This document shows, piece by piece, positions 33,946 to 44,617 of a stretch of DNA of 58,406 nt. The stretch's first letter is position 1; each line of letters begins with the position of its first letter. The DNA is taken from assembly GCA_903850915.1 (NCBI GenBank), contig CAINMV010000016.1, positions 1-58,406 on the forward strand. The letters run 5' to 3'. The notes below the pieces were generated by a model, which saw nothing but the letters and a program-made list of their open reading frames with translations, did no database searches and was not told the DNA's origin. This DNA comes from an uncultured Bacteroidota bacterium. GTDB taxonomy: Bacteria; Bacteroidota; Bacteroidia; UKL13-3. A program made the translations under genes and the position numbers.

Positions 33946-35889
33946 ATGCGTAGAATGGTTTTATTTTTTTTTACTTTTCTTACTATCTTATGTATTGCAA
34001 TTTCATGTTATAACGGGAACCAAGATTTAATAAAATCAAAGTATAGAAATCTTGATTCTTCAGCTGTATACGTTGGAATGGATGCCTGCAAGGGATGTCA
34101 TCAAGATATTTATTCGACTTTTATTGAAACGGGAATGGGTAAATCATGGGGCCTGGCTAATCATAAAAAATCTTCAGCACAATTTAAACCTGCATCTCTT
34201 GTTTTTGATTCAGTAAAAAACATGTATTACCATCCGCAATGGCTTGGCGATACCCTGCAAATAGTAGAATTTAGATTATTAGGAAGAGACACTGTATTTA
34301 AACGAACCGAAAAAATTAAATATATTGTAGGCAGCGGACAGCATACAAATTCACATATTTATGATGTTAATGGTTTTTTATACCAAGCACCTTTAACGTA
34401 TTATACCCAAAAAGGGGAGTGGAATTTGCCTCCTGGTTTTGAAGCTGGAAACAACAGTCGTTTTTCAAGACCAGTCGAATTGGAATGTATTACTTGCCAT
34501 AATGCCTTGCCTGTTTTCGATGAACAAAGTCAAAATAATTACAACACCGTTTCGCTCGGACTAAATTGCGAACGATGCCATGGACCAGGAAGCTTGCATG
34601 TGGCAGAAAAAAGCAAAGGGATAACGGTAAACATAAAGAAGGAAATTGATTATTCAATTGTAAATCCAGCTAAGTTGCCCTGGGAATTGCAAATTGATGT
34701 TTGCCAAAGATGCCATTTGCAAGGAAATGCAATATTAAAAACCGGTAAATCCTTTATGGATTTTAGACCTGGCATGGCATTAAGTTCGGTTGCTGATGTA
34801 TATATGCCAAGGTTTTCGGGCGACGATAGTAAATTTATTATGGCATCGCATGCTGAACGCCTACAAAAAAGCAAGTGCTTTCTTTCAAGTAATGAAGTAA
34901 TAAGTCAAAGCAATCAAACATTGAAGTTGACTTGCATCACTTGCCATAATCCGCATGTAAGTGTTAAGGTAACCGGTAAAGAAGTTTTTAATATTGCTTG
35001 TCAAAATTGCCACCAAATCAACAAATGCAAAGCAGATGTTGCAACCCTAAATAAAGAAAACAACAACTGTATAAAATGTCATATGCCACAAAGTGGAGCT
35101 TCCGATATTCCACATGTTACCGTTCATGATCATTACATCAGAAAACCTATTTCAAAAACCCAAGTTAATGATATCCGTGACTTTATCGGGATATCGTGCA
35201 TTAACAATAAAAACCCAACCCCGGAATCAAAAGTAGAGGGCTACCTCAACTACTACGAGAAGTTTGACTCAAAGCAATTCTCATCATTGGATTCGGCATT
35301 TAACATCCTAAAATCTTACCCATCGAAACCAGAGTTATGGGTTCATTATTTTTATTTAAAAGCAGATTATAACGGAGTTATTGATGCTGAAAAAAATATA
35401 AATTATAATAATCCTATTGATCCATGGACATCCTATCGAATTGCGGAGAGCTATATCAAACTAAAAAATTTTAATCAGGCCGAAATTTGGATGGAAAAGG
35501 CTGTAGCAATCAAGCCCAAACAGCTAAACTTTTTAGTAAAACAAGGTTTTATTAAATATAATTTAAATAAAATGGGTGAAGCAAAATCAATTTTCGAAAC
35601 CATTCTTCGCTATAACCCTAAATATGCCGAGGCCTATAATAGCCTAGGATTATTAATTTGCAACAAAGGTTCAGGTAATCTTAAAGAAGCGCTAGAGTAC
35701 TATAAAAAAGCGCTTCAACTCGATCCAGATTTAGAAACGGCTTTAATAAACTGTCTCGATATATATAATGCGCAAGGTGATCAGCGCAATTTTATCATTT
35801 ACTTAAAACAGCTTTATACCCTTAATCCCGAAAACATAAAGCTAAAGCCTATGTATGAAAAGTTCTTAAACACATCAAAAAAACACTAG
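33946..35889 (+). CDS. Heptaheme c-type cytochrome with C-terminal TPR repeats
   Basis: 647 residues. A lipoprotein-type signal ends IAISC (Cys21). Seven CxxCH heme sites follow: CKGCH (48-52), CITCH, CERCH, CQRCH, CITCH, CQNCH and CIKCH. The last ~180 residues are TPR repeats (NQAEIWMEKAVAIKP, YAEAYNSLGLLI, LKEALEYYKKALQLDPDLE). It is likely anchored in the outer membrane or periplasm, passing electrons or handling nitrogen/sulfur oxyanions; the substrate is unknown. Heme cytochromes fused to TPR are seen in other Bacteroidota. A GTAATTTG near-match to the -7 box precedes the ATG. The ~300 bases before it (33645-33945) show nothing else but AT-rich promoter sequence. Confidence 0.88.
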   Translation: MRRMVLFFFTFLTILCIAISCYNGNQDLIKSKYRNLDSSAVYVGMDACKGCHQDIYSTFIETGMGKSWGLANHKKSSAQFKPASLVFDSVKNMYYHPQWLGDTLQIVEFRLLGRDTVFKRTEKIKYIVGSGQHTNSHIYDVNGFLYQAPLTYYTQKGEWNLPPGFEAGNNSRFSRPVELECITCHNALPVFDEQSQNNYNTVSLGLNCERCHGPGSLHVAEKSKGITVNIKKEIDYSIVNPAKLPWELQIDVCQRCHLQGNAILKTGKSFMDFRPGMALSSVADVYMPRFSGDDSKFIMASHAERLQKSKCFLSSNEVISQSNQTLKLTCITCHNPHVSVKVTGKEVFNIACQNCHQINKCKADVATLNKENNNCIKCHMPQSGASDIPHVTVHDHYIRKPISKTQVNDIRDFIGISCINNKNPTPESKVEGYLNYYEKFDSKQFSSLDSAFNILKSYPSKPELWVHYFYLKADYNGVIDAEKNINYNNPIDPWTSYRIAESYIKLKNFNQAEIWMEKAVAIKPKQLNFLVKQGFIKYNLNKMGEAKSIFETILRYNPKYAEAYNSLGLLICNKGSGNLKEALEYYKKALQLDPDLETALINCLDIYNAQGDQRNFIIYLKQLYTLNPENIKLKPMYEKFLNTSKKH

Positions 35890-35988
35890 AGGACTCTCAA
35901 ATTTATTATTCTCAGATATTATTCACAATTTAGGAAGAAAAATTGTACACTTAAGGAAGAAAAAAAGGTCGTATTCTTTGTCATTGTT

Positions 35989-35996
35989 TATCTTTG
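35989..35996 (+). promoter_or_regulatory. -7 promoter box TATCTTTG for rimM
   Basis: TAnnTTTG match, 30 nt before ATG 36027, so this transcript has a normal leader. Confidence 0.4.
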
Positions 35997-36026
35997 TTCA
36001 CTTTTAAGAATTACATTAAGCAACAA

Positions 36027-36533
36027 ATGATTTATAGCAAAAAGAAGATAATAAACATTGGATGTATCGTTAAAACCCATGGTGTTCAGGGGGAATTAGT
36101 ATTGCGGTTGTCTCCAGGCTATAATTCTTCGCTACTTAATAAAGTTAAATGGTGTTTTATTAATATCAGGCAGAAGCCTGTACCTTTTAAAATATTAGAA
36201 GCCTCTGAAGGCAGCACTTCTGATGTTATACTTGAACTTCAAGATATTCAAAATAAGCCAGAAGCCGAAAAATATCTAAACTATGATATTTCGATTGAAC
36301 GTGAAACCGCCATTCGAAAAGGCAAAACAGAAAACATCAATCTACTTTTAGGATATCAGATATACAATAATGGCAACCTAATTGGTACTATTGAGGACAT
36401 TGAAAATACAGGAAAGCAGTTTTTATTCGTTTTAAATGACGGCACTTTACTTCCAGCACATGATGATTTAATTGAGAAAATTGAAGATAGAAAGAAAATT
36501 GTGTTCATGCAATTGCCAGAGGGATTGATATAG
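36027..36533 (+). CDS. rimM: 16S rRNA processing/ribosome maturation factor RimM
   Basis: Helps mature the 30S head by binding ribosomal protein S19. The N-terminal RimM barrel has GCIVKTHGVQGELVLRL and the PRC-like C-terminal barrel has LLGYQIYNNGNLIGTI and LPAHDDLIEKI. ATG 36027 (168 residues) fits the family; the ORF opening at 35994 would precede the conserved start. It is followed after 6-30 bases by the MlaE permease gene. Usual partners (rpsP, trmD, rplS) are not adjacent. Confidence 0.93.
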   Translation: MIYSKKKIINIGCIVKTHGVQGELVLRLSPGYNSSLLNKVKWCFINIRQKPVPFKILEASEGSTSDVILELQDIQNKPEAEKYLNYDISIERETAIRKGKTENINLLLGYQIYNNGNLIGTIEDIENTGKQFLFVLNDGTLLPAHDDLIEKIEDRKKIVFMQLPEGLI

Positions 36534-36565
36534 GATTTTTGATTACTTTTGAAACTCGAATACGC

Positions 36566-37312
36566 ATGATTTTTTTAAGTCTTTTTAATCATTTCGGTCG
36601 CTATCTTCTTTTTATAAAAGGGGCGATAAGCAAGCCAGAACAATTCCGCATTTATTTGCGTCGTACCTTAGATGAGATGTACGTAATTGGAAATGGATCC
36701 TTAACCATTGTAATGATAATATCCATTTTTACTGGCGCAGTGACCACCGTTCAAACAGGTTACCAGCTTGTATCCGATTGGTTATCACGAACTGTAATTG
36801 GGGCCATCGTTTCAGATTCAATTATTCTCGAATTTGCACCTACCATTACTTCATTGGTATTAGCAGGTAAAATAGGGTCAAGCATTGCTTCCGAAATTGG
36901 AACCATGCGAGTTACAGAGCAAATTGATGCTTTGGATGTGATGGGAATAAATTCGGCAGGATACTTAGCGCTTCCCAAAATAATAGCTGGTCTAATAATG
37001 ATTCCATGCTTGGTGCTCATTGCCATGTTTTTAGGCATTTCAGGAGGATATTTCGCTGGAAAACTTACCGGTTTGCTCACGCCTGAACAATTTATTGAGG
37101 GCGCGCAAAGCTCATTTCGAACATTCACATTGCAGTTTTCAATAATAAAAAGCTTCACTTATGCCTTTATTATCACCTCAGTTTCAGCGTATCATGGATA
37201 TCAAGTTAGTGGTGGAGCTAGAGAAGTAGGACAGGCAAGCACAAAAGCCGTGGTTTATAGCTGTGAAATGATACTTTTCAGCGACTATATCCTTGCGCAG
37301 ATATTATTGTAG
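36566..37312 (+). CDS. mlaE: MlaE-family ABC transporter permease
   Basis: Inner-membrane permease of the phospholipid-trafficking (Mla/MCE-type) transporters. From ATG 36566, 248 residues; TTG 36539 is also possible. It has about five membrane helices, with LGRYLLFIKG near the start, FTGAVTTVQTGYQL, and EIGTMRVTEQIDALDVMGINS, the EQIDAL motif for coupling to the ATPase. IGSSIASEIG and VGQASTKAVV are standard too. No ATPase or MCE-domain gene follows in the window; gyrA comes next after a ~240-base gap with no clear feature. Confidence 0.9.
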   Translation: MIFLSLFNHFGRYLLFIKGAISKPEQFRIYLRRTLDEMYVIGNGSLTIVMIISIFTGAVTTVQTGYQLVSDWLSRTVIGAIVSDSIILEFAPTITSLVLAGKIGSSIASEIGTMRVTEQIDALDVMGINSAGYLALPKIIAGLIMIPCLVLIAMFLGISGGYFAGKLTGLLTPEQFIEGAQSSFRTFTLQFSIIKSFTYAFIITSVSAYHGYQVSGGAREVGQASTKAVVYSCEMILFSDYILAQILL

Positions 37313-37549
37313 TTTTTCCTCCTTCATACTTTTAAATTCTTTCTTCACAGGCCTATACTACAAGGCTATTTTGCTAATAATTTCTAATCCCGAAATCAAC
37401 TTTAATTTGTTGGTATCTTTTGGGTTAAAATCGTTACAAAATGAGTACTTTCGTGCTTTAAAATATTAGATTATAAAACATTAATTTTTCAATAATTAAA
37501 CACCTACGATTTCGAAGGTTTTAGTGCCTTGGATAAGTAATTAAAATGT

Positions 37550-40123
37550 ATGGCAGAAGATAGAATTATTCAAATTAACATTGAGGATGAAATGAAGACC
37601 GCTTACATCGATTATTCGATGTCTGTTATTGTTTCTAGAGCATTACCTGATGTGCGCGACGGATTAAAACCAGTTCACCGTCGTGTGCTTTATGGAATGA
37701 GCGAGTTAGGCATGGCCTCGAATAAGCCTTATAAAAAATCAGCACGTATTGTTGGTGAGGTCTTGGGTAAATATCACCCGCATGGCGACTCATCCGTTTA
37801 CGATACGATGGTTCGTTTAGCTCAAAGTTGGAGTGTACGCTATCCATTTGTGGATGGCCAGGGAAACTTCGGCAGCATCGACGACGATCCTCCAGCAGCG
37901 ATGCGTTATACAGAGGTTAGAATGCGGAAAATTGCAGAAGAGATGCTCGTAGATTTAGAGAAAAATACCGTTGATTTTCGCCCCAACTTCGATGATAGCT
38001 TAACTGAGCCGTCTGTGTTGCCTGCTAAAATTCCAAATCTTTTAGTAAATGGTGCTAGTGGTATCGCCGTAGGTATGGCTACTAACATGGCTCCTCATAA
38101 CCTCACAGAGGTTTGCGATGGAATTATTGCCTATATCGATAATAAAGAAATCACGATAGAGGAATTGATGAAGTTTATAAAAGCTCCCGATTTTCCTACC
38201 GGTGCTACTATCTTTGGTTACGAAGGTGTTAAAAAAGCATTTGAAACTGGAAGAGGCCGAGTGGTGATGCGTGCTAAAACAAATTTTGAGATCGCGCCTA
38301 ACGGTAAAGAACAAATTATTGTCACTGAGGTTCCATACCAAGTGAATCCAGCTACTTTATTAAGCAAAATCGACAATTTAGTTTCTGAAAAAATAATTGA
38401 TGGAATAAGCGGAGCCCGCGATGAAAGTGATCGTGACGGTATGCGTATTGTATTTGACTTAAAGAAGGATGCTATTGCTAACATTGTATTAAATAAACTT
38501 TTCAAGTATACAGAGCTTCAAACCTCTTTTAGTGTTAATAATATTGCTCTTGTAAATGGTCGTCCTATGATGTTAAATCTTAAAGATTTAATCCATCATT
38601 ATGTAAATCATCGCCATGAGGTGGTAAGACGACGCACACAATATGAATTAGACGAAGCTTTAAAGCGTGCACACATTTTAGAAGGACTCATTATTGCAGT
38701 CGATAATCTGGATGAAGTAATCAAAATCATTCGTGATTCGAAGACTCCTGATCAAGCTAAAGATGAACTCATTACACGCTTCTTGTTGAGTGATATTCAA
38801 TCCAAAGCCATATTAGATATGCGTTTGCGCGTACTTACTGGCTTAGAAATTGAAAAATTACGTGCCGAATACGCTGAATTGATGACACTAATTGATTATT
38901 TAAGATCGATTTTGGCTGACGAGATGTTACGTTCTAATATCATCAAAGAAGAACTTATTGATGTTAAAACACGTTTCGGTGACGAACGTAGATCTCATAT
39001 TGAATATACTGCTGACGATTTAGATATTGAGGATTTAATTGCTGACGAAGCTGTAGTAATTACCATCTCGCATTTGGGTTATGTAAAACGTACTAGTGTA
39101 ACTGAATATCGTACACAAGCTCGAGGTGGAAAAGGGAGTAAAGGTGTAGCAAATAGAAGTGAAGATTTTGTTGAATATCTATTTGTTGCTACTACACACA
39201 ATTATTTATTGCTTTTCACCGAGCAAGGGCGATGTTTCTGGCTGAAGGTTTATGAAATACCTGAGGGAGAGAAAAACACCAAGGGAAGAGCTATTCAAAA
39301 TATGGTGAATATACCAGCAGATGATAAAATCAAAGCTTATATTAATGTTAAGAAATTATCGGACGAAGAATATATTAAAAATAACTATGTTGTTTTGTGT
39401 ACCAAAAATGGTATCATTAAGAAAACAATGTTGGAGGATTATTCTCGTCCTCGTACCAATGGTGTTAATGCCATTACCATTCGTGAAGGGGATATGCTAC
39501 TAGAAGCACGATTGACATCAGGTAACGATGAATTAATTATTGCCAAACGTTCTGGTAAGGCCATTCGTTTTAACGAAAGTTTGGTTCGCGATATGGGAAG
39601 AACTGCCAGTGGAGTGAAAGGGGTTACCCTAGAAAATCAGGATGACTTTGTAGTTGGTATGATTGCTATTAAACAACAAAGCGATACCATATTGGTGGTA
39701 AGTGAAAATGGTTATGGCAAACGTACTGATTTGGAAGACTATAGAATCACAGGTAGAGGAGGAAAGGGTGTAACAACCTTAAAAACCACTGAAAAAACCG
39801 GCAACTTAATTACTATAAAGAACGTTTCAGATATCGACGACCTTATGATTATGACGCGCAAAGGAATTACAATTCGTTTGTCAGTGAAGGAAATGCGTAT
39901 TATGGGAAGGGCAACGCAAGGTGTACGATTAATTAATTTACAAGAGAAAGACGCTATTGCTTCTGTTACCGTTTTAGAATCGGCAGAAGAAATAGAAGGG
40001 GAGGAGATTGCAACTGAAAATTTGAATGTTGAGAATATTGATGAGAATCTATCAAGTAATTCGGAACTTGAAGCAGGAAGCGACGCTGATGCAACACCTT
40101 CTCTGGAAACACCGACTGAATAA
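37550..40123 (+). CDS. gyrA: DNA gyrase subunit A
   Basis: 857 residues. The breakage-reunion domain holds catalytic Tyr120 in [10 protein letters not shown]. The quinolone region [14 protein letters not shown] keeps Ser81 and Asp85 (equivalents of E. coli Ser83/Asp87), so it is wild type. The C-terminal beta-pinwheel contains a GyrA box QARGGKG around residue 525, diagnostic of GyrA over ParC. The acidic tail ([14 protein letters not shown]...) is typical. With GyrB it introduces negative supercoils. It is followed by a TPR gene after 100 bases. Confidence 0.97.
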   Translation: MAEDRIIQINIEDEMKTAYIDYSMSVIVSRALPDVRDGLKPVHRRVLYGMSELGMASNKPYKKSARIVGEVLGKYHPHGDSSVYDTMVRLAQSWSVRYPFVDGQGNFGSIDDDPPAAMRYTEVRMRKIAEEMLVDLEKNTVDFRPNFDDSLTEPSVLPAKIPNLLVNGASGIAVGMATNMAPHNLTEVCDGIIAYIDNKEITIEELMKFIKAPDFPTGATIFGYEGVKKAFETGRGRVVMRAKTNFEIAPNGKEQIIVTEVPYQVNPATLLSKIDNLVSEKIIDGISGARDESDRDGMRIVFDLKKDAIANIVLNKLFKYTELQTSFSVNNIALVNGRPMMLNLKDLIHHYVNHRHEVVRRRTQYELDEALKRAHILEGLIIAVDNLDEVIKIIRDSKTPDQAKDELITRFLLSDIQSKAILDMRLRVLTGLEIEKLRAEYAELMTLIDYLRSILADEMLRSNIIKEELIDVKTRFGDERRSHIEYTADDLDIEDLIADEAVVITISHLGYVKRTSVTEYRTQARGGKGSKGVANRSEDFVEYLFVATTHNYLLLFTEQGRCFWLKVYEIPEGEKNTKGRAIQNMVNIPADDKIKAYINVKKLSDEEYIKNNYVVLCTKNGIIKKTMLEDYSRPRTNGVNAITIREGDMLLEARLTSGNDELIIAKRSGKAIRFNESLVRDMGRTASGVKGVTLENQDDFVVGMIAIKQQSDTILVVSENGYGKRTDLEDYRITGRGGKGVTTLKTTEKTGNLITIKNVSDIDDLMIMTRKGITIRLSVKEMRIMGRATQGVRLINLQEKDAIASVTVLESAEEIEGEEIATENLNVENIDENLSSNSELEAGSDADATPSLETPTE

Positions 40124-40223
40124 TAAATTATTAATATTAAATTCGATAAGTTCTGTTAAATTTTTATCTTAATAAAATTTTGGAATTTTTATTGTAGTAA
40201 AAGAATACTTTAAACAACTATAT

Positions 40224-41492
40224 ATGATGAAGTCTATCAAACTAATGATGCTCTCAGCAATTATGACGCTGACGTTTCAATTAAGCGCACAAAGTAGCAA
40301 TGTTCAAACAGCCAACATTAGCTTAAACGACAATGACCTTAAAGATGCTAAAAAATACATCGATTTGGCTGCTGCTAATGAATCCACGAAAAACGACCCT
40401 AAAATGTTTTTCGTTAAAGGTGACGTTTATTTTCGTTTGGCTTTAGATACTACGGAGAAAACACTTATTTACAGAGTGCAAGATAATGCGATGGTGTATA
40501 AAGCTCTTGAAGCATATATAAATTGTTTGAAAAGCGGAAATGAAAAGTATTCAAAACTTGCTTTGAATCAAATTGCTGGAGATCCAGGAAAAGCTTTAGG
40601 GATTGGTGTTGTCGCATACAACGAAGCTCTGATTGCTGAACAAAATCAGTTTGACGGTAAGGACCCTCATGGTTTTGAAACTGCCATTAAATACTTTGAT
40701 TTATTATTATCCGCTTTCCCTTACGATAAAGCTAATAAAATTAAAGCAGGAAATTCCGAACTTACAATTAATCAAATAACCAAAAATGCAGGAAAAGCAG
40801 CCTATTATAAAAAAGATTGGCCACTAGTGACAAAATACCTTGGAAAGTTAGCAAGCGAAAGTTTTATCGACCCCGATTTGTATATTACGCTAAGCAAAGC
40901 ATTTCAGGAACAAGGCGATACAGCAACTGCTATTAAATATGTTGAGCAAGGACGTGAGCTGAAATCTGACAACCAGGATTTGATTAATGAAGAGTTGTTT
41001 TTATACAGTCGTTCAAACCAAGCTGATAAGCTAGTTGATAAACTTAGCAAAGCAATTGAATCAGATCCAACCAATGCCAAATATTATTATTACCGCGCAA
41101 GTACCTATGAAGGATTATTTAAAAATAATGATAAAAGAACAGATTACATGGAAAAAGCTGAGCTCGATTATAAAGAATCGATTAAGTTAGATGCCGGTGA
41201 TGCAGACGTTAATATCGCTCTTGGCATATTTTACTTTAACAAAGCTGTTCCTGTTATTAATGAACGTGAAAATACCGATAATGTAAAACAGAAAAAGAAA
41301 TTTGATGATTTAAATATTAAAGCTAGTGAATTACTAAATTCAGCTATCAAATATTATGAAGCCGCAAATACAATTCGACCTAACGATGTTGAAATTTTAA
41401 ATTTTTGCAAACTTACTTATGCTCAATTAGGTCAAGAACAAAAAGTTGTTGAAATTGGCAATAAAATAAAAGCGTTGAATAAAGCTAAATAA
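40224..41492 (+). CDS. Exported TPR-repeat protein
   Basis: 422 residues. A signal peptide (MMKSIKLMMLSAIMTLTFQLSAQ, cleavage near Ala-Gln) starts the protein. The mature part is helical, with TPR-like pairs such as FFVKGDVYFRLAL, YYYRASTYEGLFK, VNIALGIFYFNKAVPV and YYEAANTIRPNDVEILNF. It is probably a periplasmic scaffold. Related secreted TPR proteins are common in Bacteroidota after gyrA, but I cannot assign a function. A strong terminator follows at 41515. Confidence 0.8.
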   Translation: MMKSIKLMMLSAIMTLTFQLSAQSSNVQTANISLNDNDLKDAKKYIDLAAANESTKNDPKMFFVKGDVYFRLALDTTEKTLIYRVQDNAMVYKALEAYINCLKSGNEKYSKLALNQIAGDPGKALGIGVVAYNEALIAEQNQFDGKDPHGFETAIKYFDLLLSAFPYDKANKIKAGNSELTINQITKNAGKAAYYKKDWPLVTKYLGKLASESFIDPDLYITLSKAFQEQGDTATAIKYVEQGRELKSDNQDLINEELFLYSRSNQADKLVDKLSKAIESDPTNAKYYYYRASTYEGLFKNNDKRTDYMEKAELDYKESIKLDAGDADVNIALGIFYFNKAVPVINERENTDNVKQKKKFDDLNIKASELLNSAIKYYEAANTIRPNDVEILNFCKLTYAQLGQEQKVVEIGNKIKALNKAK

Positions 41493-41514
41493 TCACTTAG
41501 TCTAATATATAACG

Positions 41515-41549
41515 AAACTTCAATCCATAGGGTTGAAGTTTTTTTTTTG
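41515..41549 (+). terminator. Intrinsic terminator after TPR gene
   Basis: Stem 41515-41526 with 41531-41541 (one G-U pair) around AACTTCAA/TTGAAGTT, then a run of T bases at 41539-41548. Confidence 0.88.
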
Positions 41550-41736
41550 TCGCATTAACATGTATTCTATTGTATGTACGTTAATAGTTTATATAAAACT
41601 AATCGGAACACTACTTTAAATAATGGCAATTTCCCTTAAAACAATATTTAACATAATATAAATTATAAGACAAATAGATAAAATACGAAATAGCCCTATA
41701 ACAAATGAATAGCAAAGGTTTAAGAGAATTGTTGTG

Positions 41737-42807
41737 TTATTTAATATTCACATTTACACCAATATTAAGCATTGGCTTCCGAGGATCTGATGATATTAAG
41801 GTGACAATTTTAGAATTGCTTCCCATGGAGGCTCCTGCTGTATTAAATGATAATTTCAAGAATCCGGAACGACCAGGCGCAATAATATAATTTGTCAATA
41901 TTGCTTCAAGACAGCCACACGTAGATCGAACTTTACGAATAAATAAAGTGTCTGTGCCTTGATTACGAATTTCAAAGGTATGTACCTTAACAGTTCCTAA
42001 TTTAACATCGCCAAAATCAAATGAATTTTCAGATAAAAAAAGGGACGAATTGTTTATTTGTGTTGTATCAAAAAACTCCATCACCGTAGAACTAATTACT
42101 AGATTCTTTTCTGGTAAATCAATATCGTTAGTAAGCATCTTGATTCGATCAATACCGAAACCAAAATGGGAATTTAAATTTGCATTATAATTTGTTATGA
42201 TGGAGCCTTCTTGATGCGGTAAAATAACATCTGGCGAAGCAGCGCATAAAATGTGTTCCGGAGTAATAAAACCAGAAACACGAATAGTATCGTCGCTGTT
42301 ATTAAAAAAGTAAAATAATTTTTGGGTGAGTGTCACATTATTATAAACTTTATCGAAGTCGATATGGGTGTTCACAAAACCAATGCTTCCAATAAATTTA
42401 TTGTAGCGTTCTTTTTGATCTTTATAAGGATCAATGCAGGTTCCATTAATTTCAATTAAGCTTAATGAAGGATCAGTATTGCTTTCTATTGAAATGGTTT
42501 TACTGAATGTTTTTTCGATTGGAAAGCATTCAAAAGTAACCGTAATTTTTCCCTTTTGTCCGGGTTGAATAGGTAAAGAATCCCATTGCGGTGTGGTGCA
42601 ACCACAGCTCGCTGTAACCTTTAATAATTTTAATGGCTTACGTCCAATATTGGTATAATAAAACTCATGCATAGTTTTGGATTTAATTTTGACATTACCA
42701 AAATTAAAACTTTGTTCATCGAGCTTAAGAACAGGACCTTGGTATGATTGTGCTAAAGATCTACCCAAAAAAAATATAAAACTAAAAAATATTAATTGTC
42801 TCATCAA
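41737..42807 (-). CDS. DUF1573-family exported protein, two or more Ig-like repeats
   Basis: 356 residues. A signal peptide MMRQLIFFSFIFFLGRSLAQS is followed by a DUF1573 domain (QSFNFGNVKIKSKTMHEFYY, VTASCGCTTPQWD, GKITVTFEC). There is a less similar middle domain, then a second clear DUF1573 domain at the end (NSFDFGDVKLGTVKVHTFEI, STCGCLEAIL, FLKLSFNTAG). DUF1573 proteins are surface or periplasmic in Bacteroidota; role unknown. A TAAATTTG box lies 8 nt before the ATG (minus strand). The ~245-base gap on its 3' side (41493-41736) holds only the TPR terminator. Confidence 0.85.
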   Translation of the reverse strand: MMRQLIFFSFIFFLGRSLAQSYQGPVLKLDEQSFNFGNVKIKSKTMHEFYYTNIGRKPLKLLKVTASCGCTTPQWDSLPIQPGQKGKITVTFECFPIEKTFSKTISIESNTDPSLSLIEINGTCIDPYKDQKERYNKFIGSIGFVNTHIDFDKVYNNVTLTQKLFYFFNNSDDTIRVSGFITPEHILCAASPDVILPHQEGSIITNYNANLNSHFGFGIDRIKMLTNDIDLPEKNLVISSTVMEFFDTTQINNSSLFLSENSFDFGDVKLGTVKVHTFEIRNQGTDTLFIRKVRSTCGCLEAILTNYIIAPGRSGFLKLSFNTAGASMGSNSKIVTLISSDPRKPMLNIGVNVNIK

Positions 42808-42902
42808 TATTTCAAATTTAATGAAAACATCGAAAATACTTCTGTTAAATCTAATTAAAAATAAACCAATATAAGGAAACTAGAAAAGAAGGCTAAAAAG
42901 CC

Positions 42903-42910
42903 TAATTTTG
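42903..42910 (+). promoter_or_regulatory. -7 promoter box TAATTTTG for ytxJ
   Basis: Exact TAnnTTTG match, 4 nt before the ATG at 42915. Confidence 0.55.
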
Positions 42911-42914
42911 CATT

Positions 42915-43259
42915 ATGATAGCATGGAATTTGTTAACCTCTGAGGAGCAATTAATCACGATTGCAGAAAAATCCTTTTTAACGCCTCAAATAATTTTCAA
43001 GCACAGTACTCGATGCAGCATCAGTGCCATGGCTCTTGGTCGATTCGAACGGCAATGGGATTTAGAGAATAAATCATTGAATCCTTTCTTGCTAGACTTA
43101 TTAAGTTTTAGAGCCATTTCGAATGAAATAGCCGCTAAATTTAAAATTGAACATGCTTCGCCGCAAATATTACTTATTCAAAATGGGATTTGCACCTACG
43201 CAACCAGCCATAACGATATTAATGTAGCTGACTTAAAAGAACAATTAATAAAAGTATAA
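42915..43259 (+). CDS. ytxJ: Bacilliredoxin-like YtxJ family protein
   Basis: 114 residues, thioredoxin-like. Single Cys34 in FKHSTRCSISAMALGRFERQW is the family's active-site position. YtxJ-type proteins are linked to bacillithiol redox control (debacillithiolation). The tail SPQILLIQNGICTYATSHNDIN carries the cis-Pro. The next gene, a histidine kinase, starts directly after its stop codon (TAA then ATG), so they are co-transcribed. A bacillithiol role in this organism is inferred from the family. Confidence 0.85.
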   Translation: MIAWNLLTSEEQLITIAEKSFLTPQIIFKHSTRCSISAMALGRFERQWDLENKSLNPFLLDLLSFRAISNEIAAKFKIEHASPQILLIQNGICTYATSHNDINVADLKEQLIKV

Positions 43260-44531
43260 ATGCGTAAACGTACCGTCCGACTCATCATCGTTTTAGCTCT
43301 AGTATCCATTATAGGTATTACCATCACCCAACTTTATTGGATGATTACGAAATATAAGCAAGAACGAAACGATTTTGAGAAAAAAGTGGAAACTGCATTG
43401 CGTAAAGTGGCCGAAGACTTATTAAGATTGGATAGCAACACCACTCGATTACAACTCACCACAGTAAGACAATTGGCAGGTGACTATTATGCCGTTAACA
43501 TCAATGATGAAATTAACGCGAATGTGCTAGAATTCTACCTCAAAAAAGAATTCTTCGATCAAAGTATAAGATCTTCCTTTAGCTATGCCATATACGACTG
43601 CGAAGGTGATCGCATTGTTTACAGAAGTGCTTTGAATGAGCAAGGAGAAAAAATTGACATCGTACCACGTCGTGATCTTCCGATATATGAACACGACAAT
43701 TACTATTTTTCAGTTTACTTCCCGGATAAAAAAGCGGATATTATCTCCGGAATGGGAGCATGGATATTCTCCACCTTAGCGGTGCTTATTGTATTATTTT
43801 CGTTCGTAATTATTGTTTATATTGTTCTTCGGCAAGAACGACTTTCTGCAATTCAGAAGGATTTTATAAATAATATGACCCATGAATTTAAAACACCTAT
43901 TTCAACAATTTCCATCTCGAGCGACGTACTTAAAAATCCAAATATTATACAAACACCAGAACGACTTGCAAGCTATGCCACCATCATTCAAGAAGAGGCA
44001 TTGCGCCTAAAAAACCAAGTGGAACGTGTATTGCAAATGGCTCATTTGGATAGAGAAGACATTAAATTAAAATGGGAAGTAGTAGATGCGCATGAAATTA
44101 TTAAAAAATCAATTCACAACATCCAACCTACACTTCAGGATAGAAAGGCTGTTATAAATTGCACATTAGCCGCTGAAAATCCAAATATTATGACGGATAA
44201 GCTGCATCTTACGAATATTATTTTCAATCTATTAGATAATGCTTTGAAATATTCCATTCTGAATCCGGAGGTTAAAATAATTACTAGCAACAACAAAAAA
44301 GATTTTGTTATTGAAATTATTGATAATGGCATTGGTATCGCTGATGAACAAAGAAAAAAAATATTTGACAAATTTTATCGTGTACCAACAGGTAATCTCC
44401 ATGATGTAAAAGGGTTTGGTTTAGGTTTGAATTATGTTAAAATAATGATGAAGAATCTTAAAGGAAGCGTGGAAGTGGAAAGTGAGCTCGATAAGGGATC
44501 TGTTTTTCGTCTTACTTTTCCTTCCATTTAG
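43260..44531 (+). CDS. Membrane sensor histidine kinase
   Basis: 423 residues. Membrane helices at about 8-28 and 163-190 bracket a short periplasmic sensor. The HisKA domain has phospho-acceptor His208 in FINNMTHEFKTPIST. The HATPase_c domain has an N-box LTNIIFNLLDNALKY, G1 IIDNGIGIADE, an F-box and G2 GFGLGLNYVK. No HAMP domain is evident. The cognate response regulator is not in the window. It is co-transcribed with ytxJ, which starts the unit. Confidence 0.9.
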   Translation: MRKRTVRLIIVLALVSIIGITITQLYWMITKYKQERNDFEKKVETALRKVAEDLLRLDSNTTRLQLTTVRQLAGDYYAVNINDEINANVLEFYLKKEFFDQSIRSSFSYAIYDCEGDRIVYRSALNEQGEKIDIVPRRDLPIYEHDNYYFSVYFPDKKADIISGMGAWIFSTLAVLIVLFSFVIIVYIVLRQERLSAIQKDFINNMTHEFKTPISTISISSDVLKNPNIIQTPERLASYATIIQEEALRLKNQVERVLQMAHLDREDIKLKWEVVDAHEIIKKSIHNIQPTLQDRKAVINCTLAAENPNIMTDKLHLTNIIFNLLDNALKYSILNPEVKIITSNNKKDFVIEIIDNGIGIADEQRKKIFDKFYRVPTGNLHDVKGFGLGLNYVKIMMKNLKGSVEVESELDKGSVFRLTFPSI

Positions 44532-44578
44532 GCGAGTCCTCTCCCCTGCTGCTGTTCCAAAGTAACAATTAAATAGAA

Positions 44579-44586
44579 TATCTTTG
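44579..44586 (+). promoter_or_regulatory. -7 promoter box TATCTTTG for sppA
   Basis: TAnnTTTG match about 30 nt before the ATG at 44618. Confidence 0.4.
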
Positions 44587-44617
44587 CATAACAAAAATAT
44601 TTAAAAACGCTAAAAAA

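Noticed and set aside
37313-37549. Possible small gene or RNA between mlaE and gyrA
   Set aside because: Only AT-rich sequence with weak promoter-like strings; no open frame, hairpin or RNA motif I can support.
41705-41890. A small forward reading frame inside the DUF1573 gene
   Set aside because: It lies opposite the conserved C-terminal DUF1573 domain and has no recognisable signal or family.
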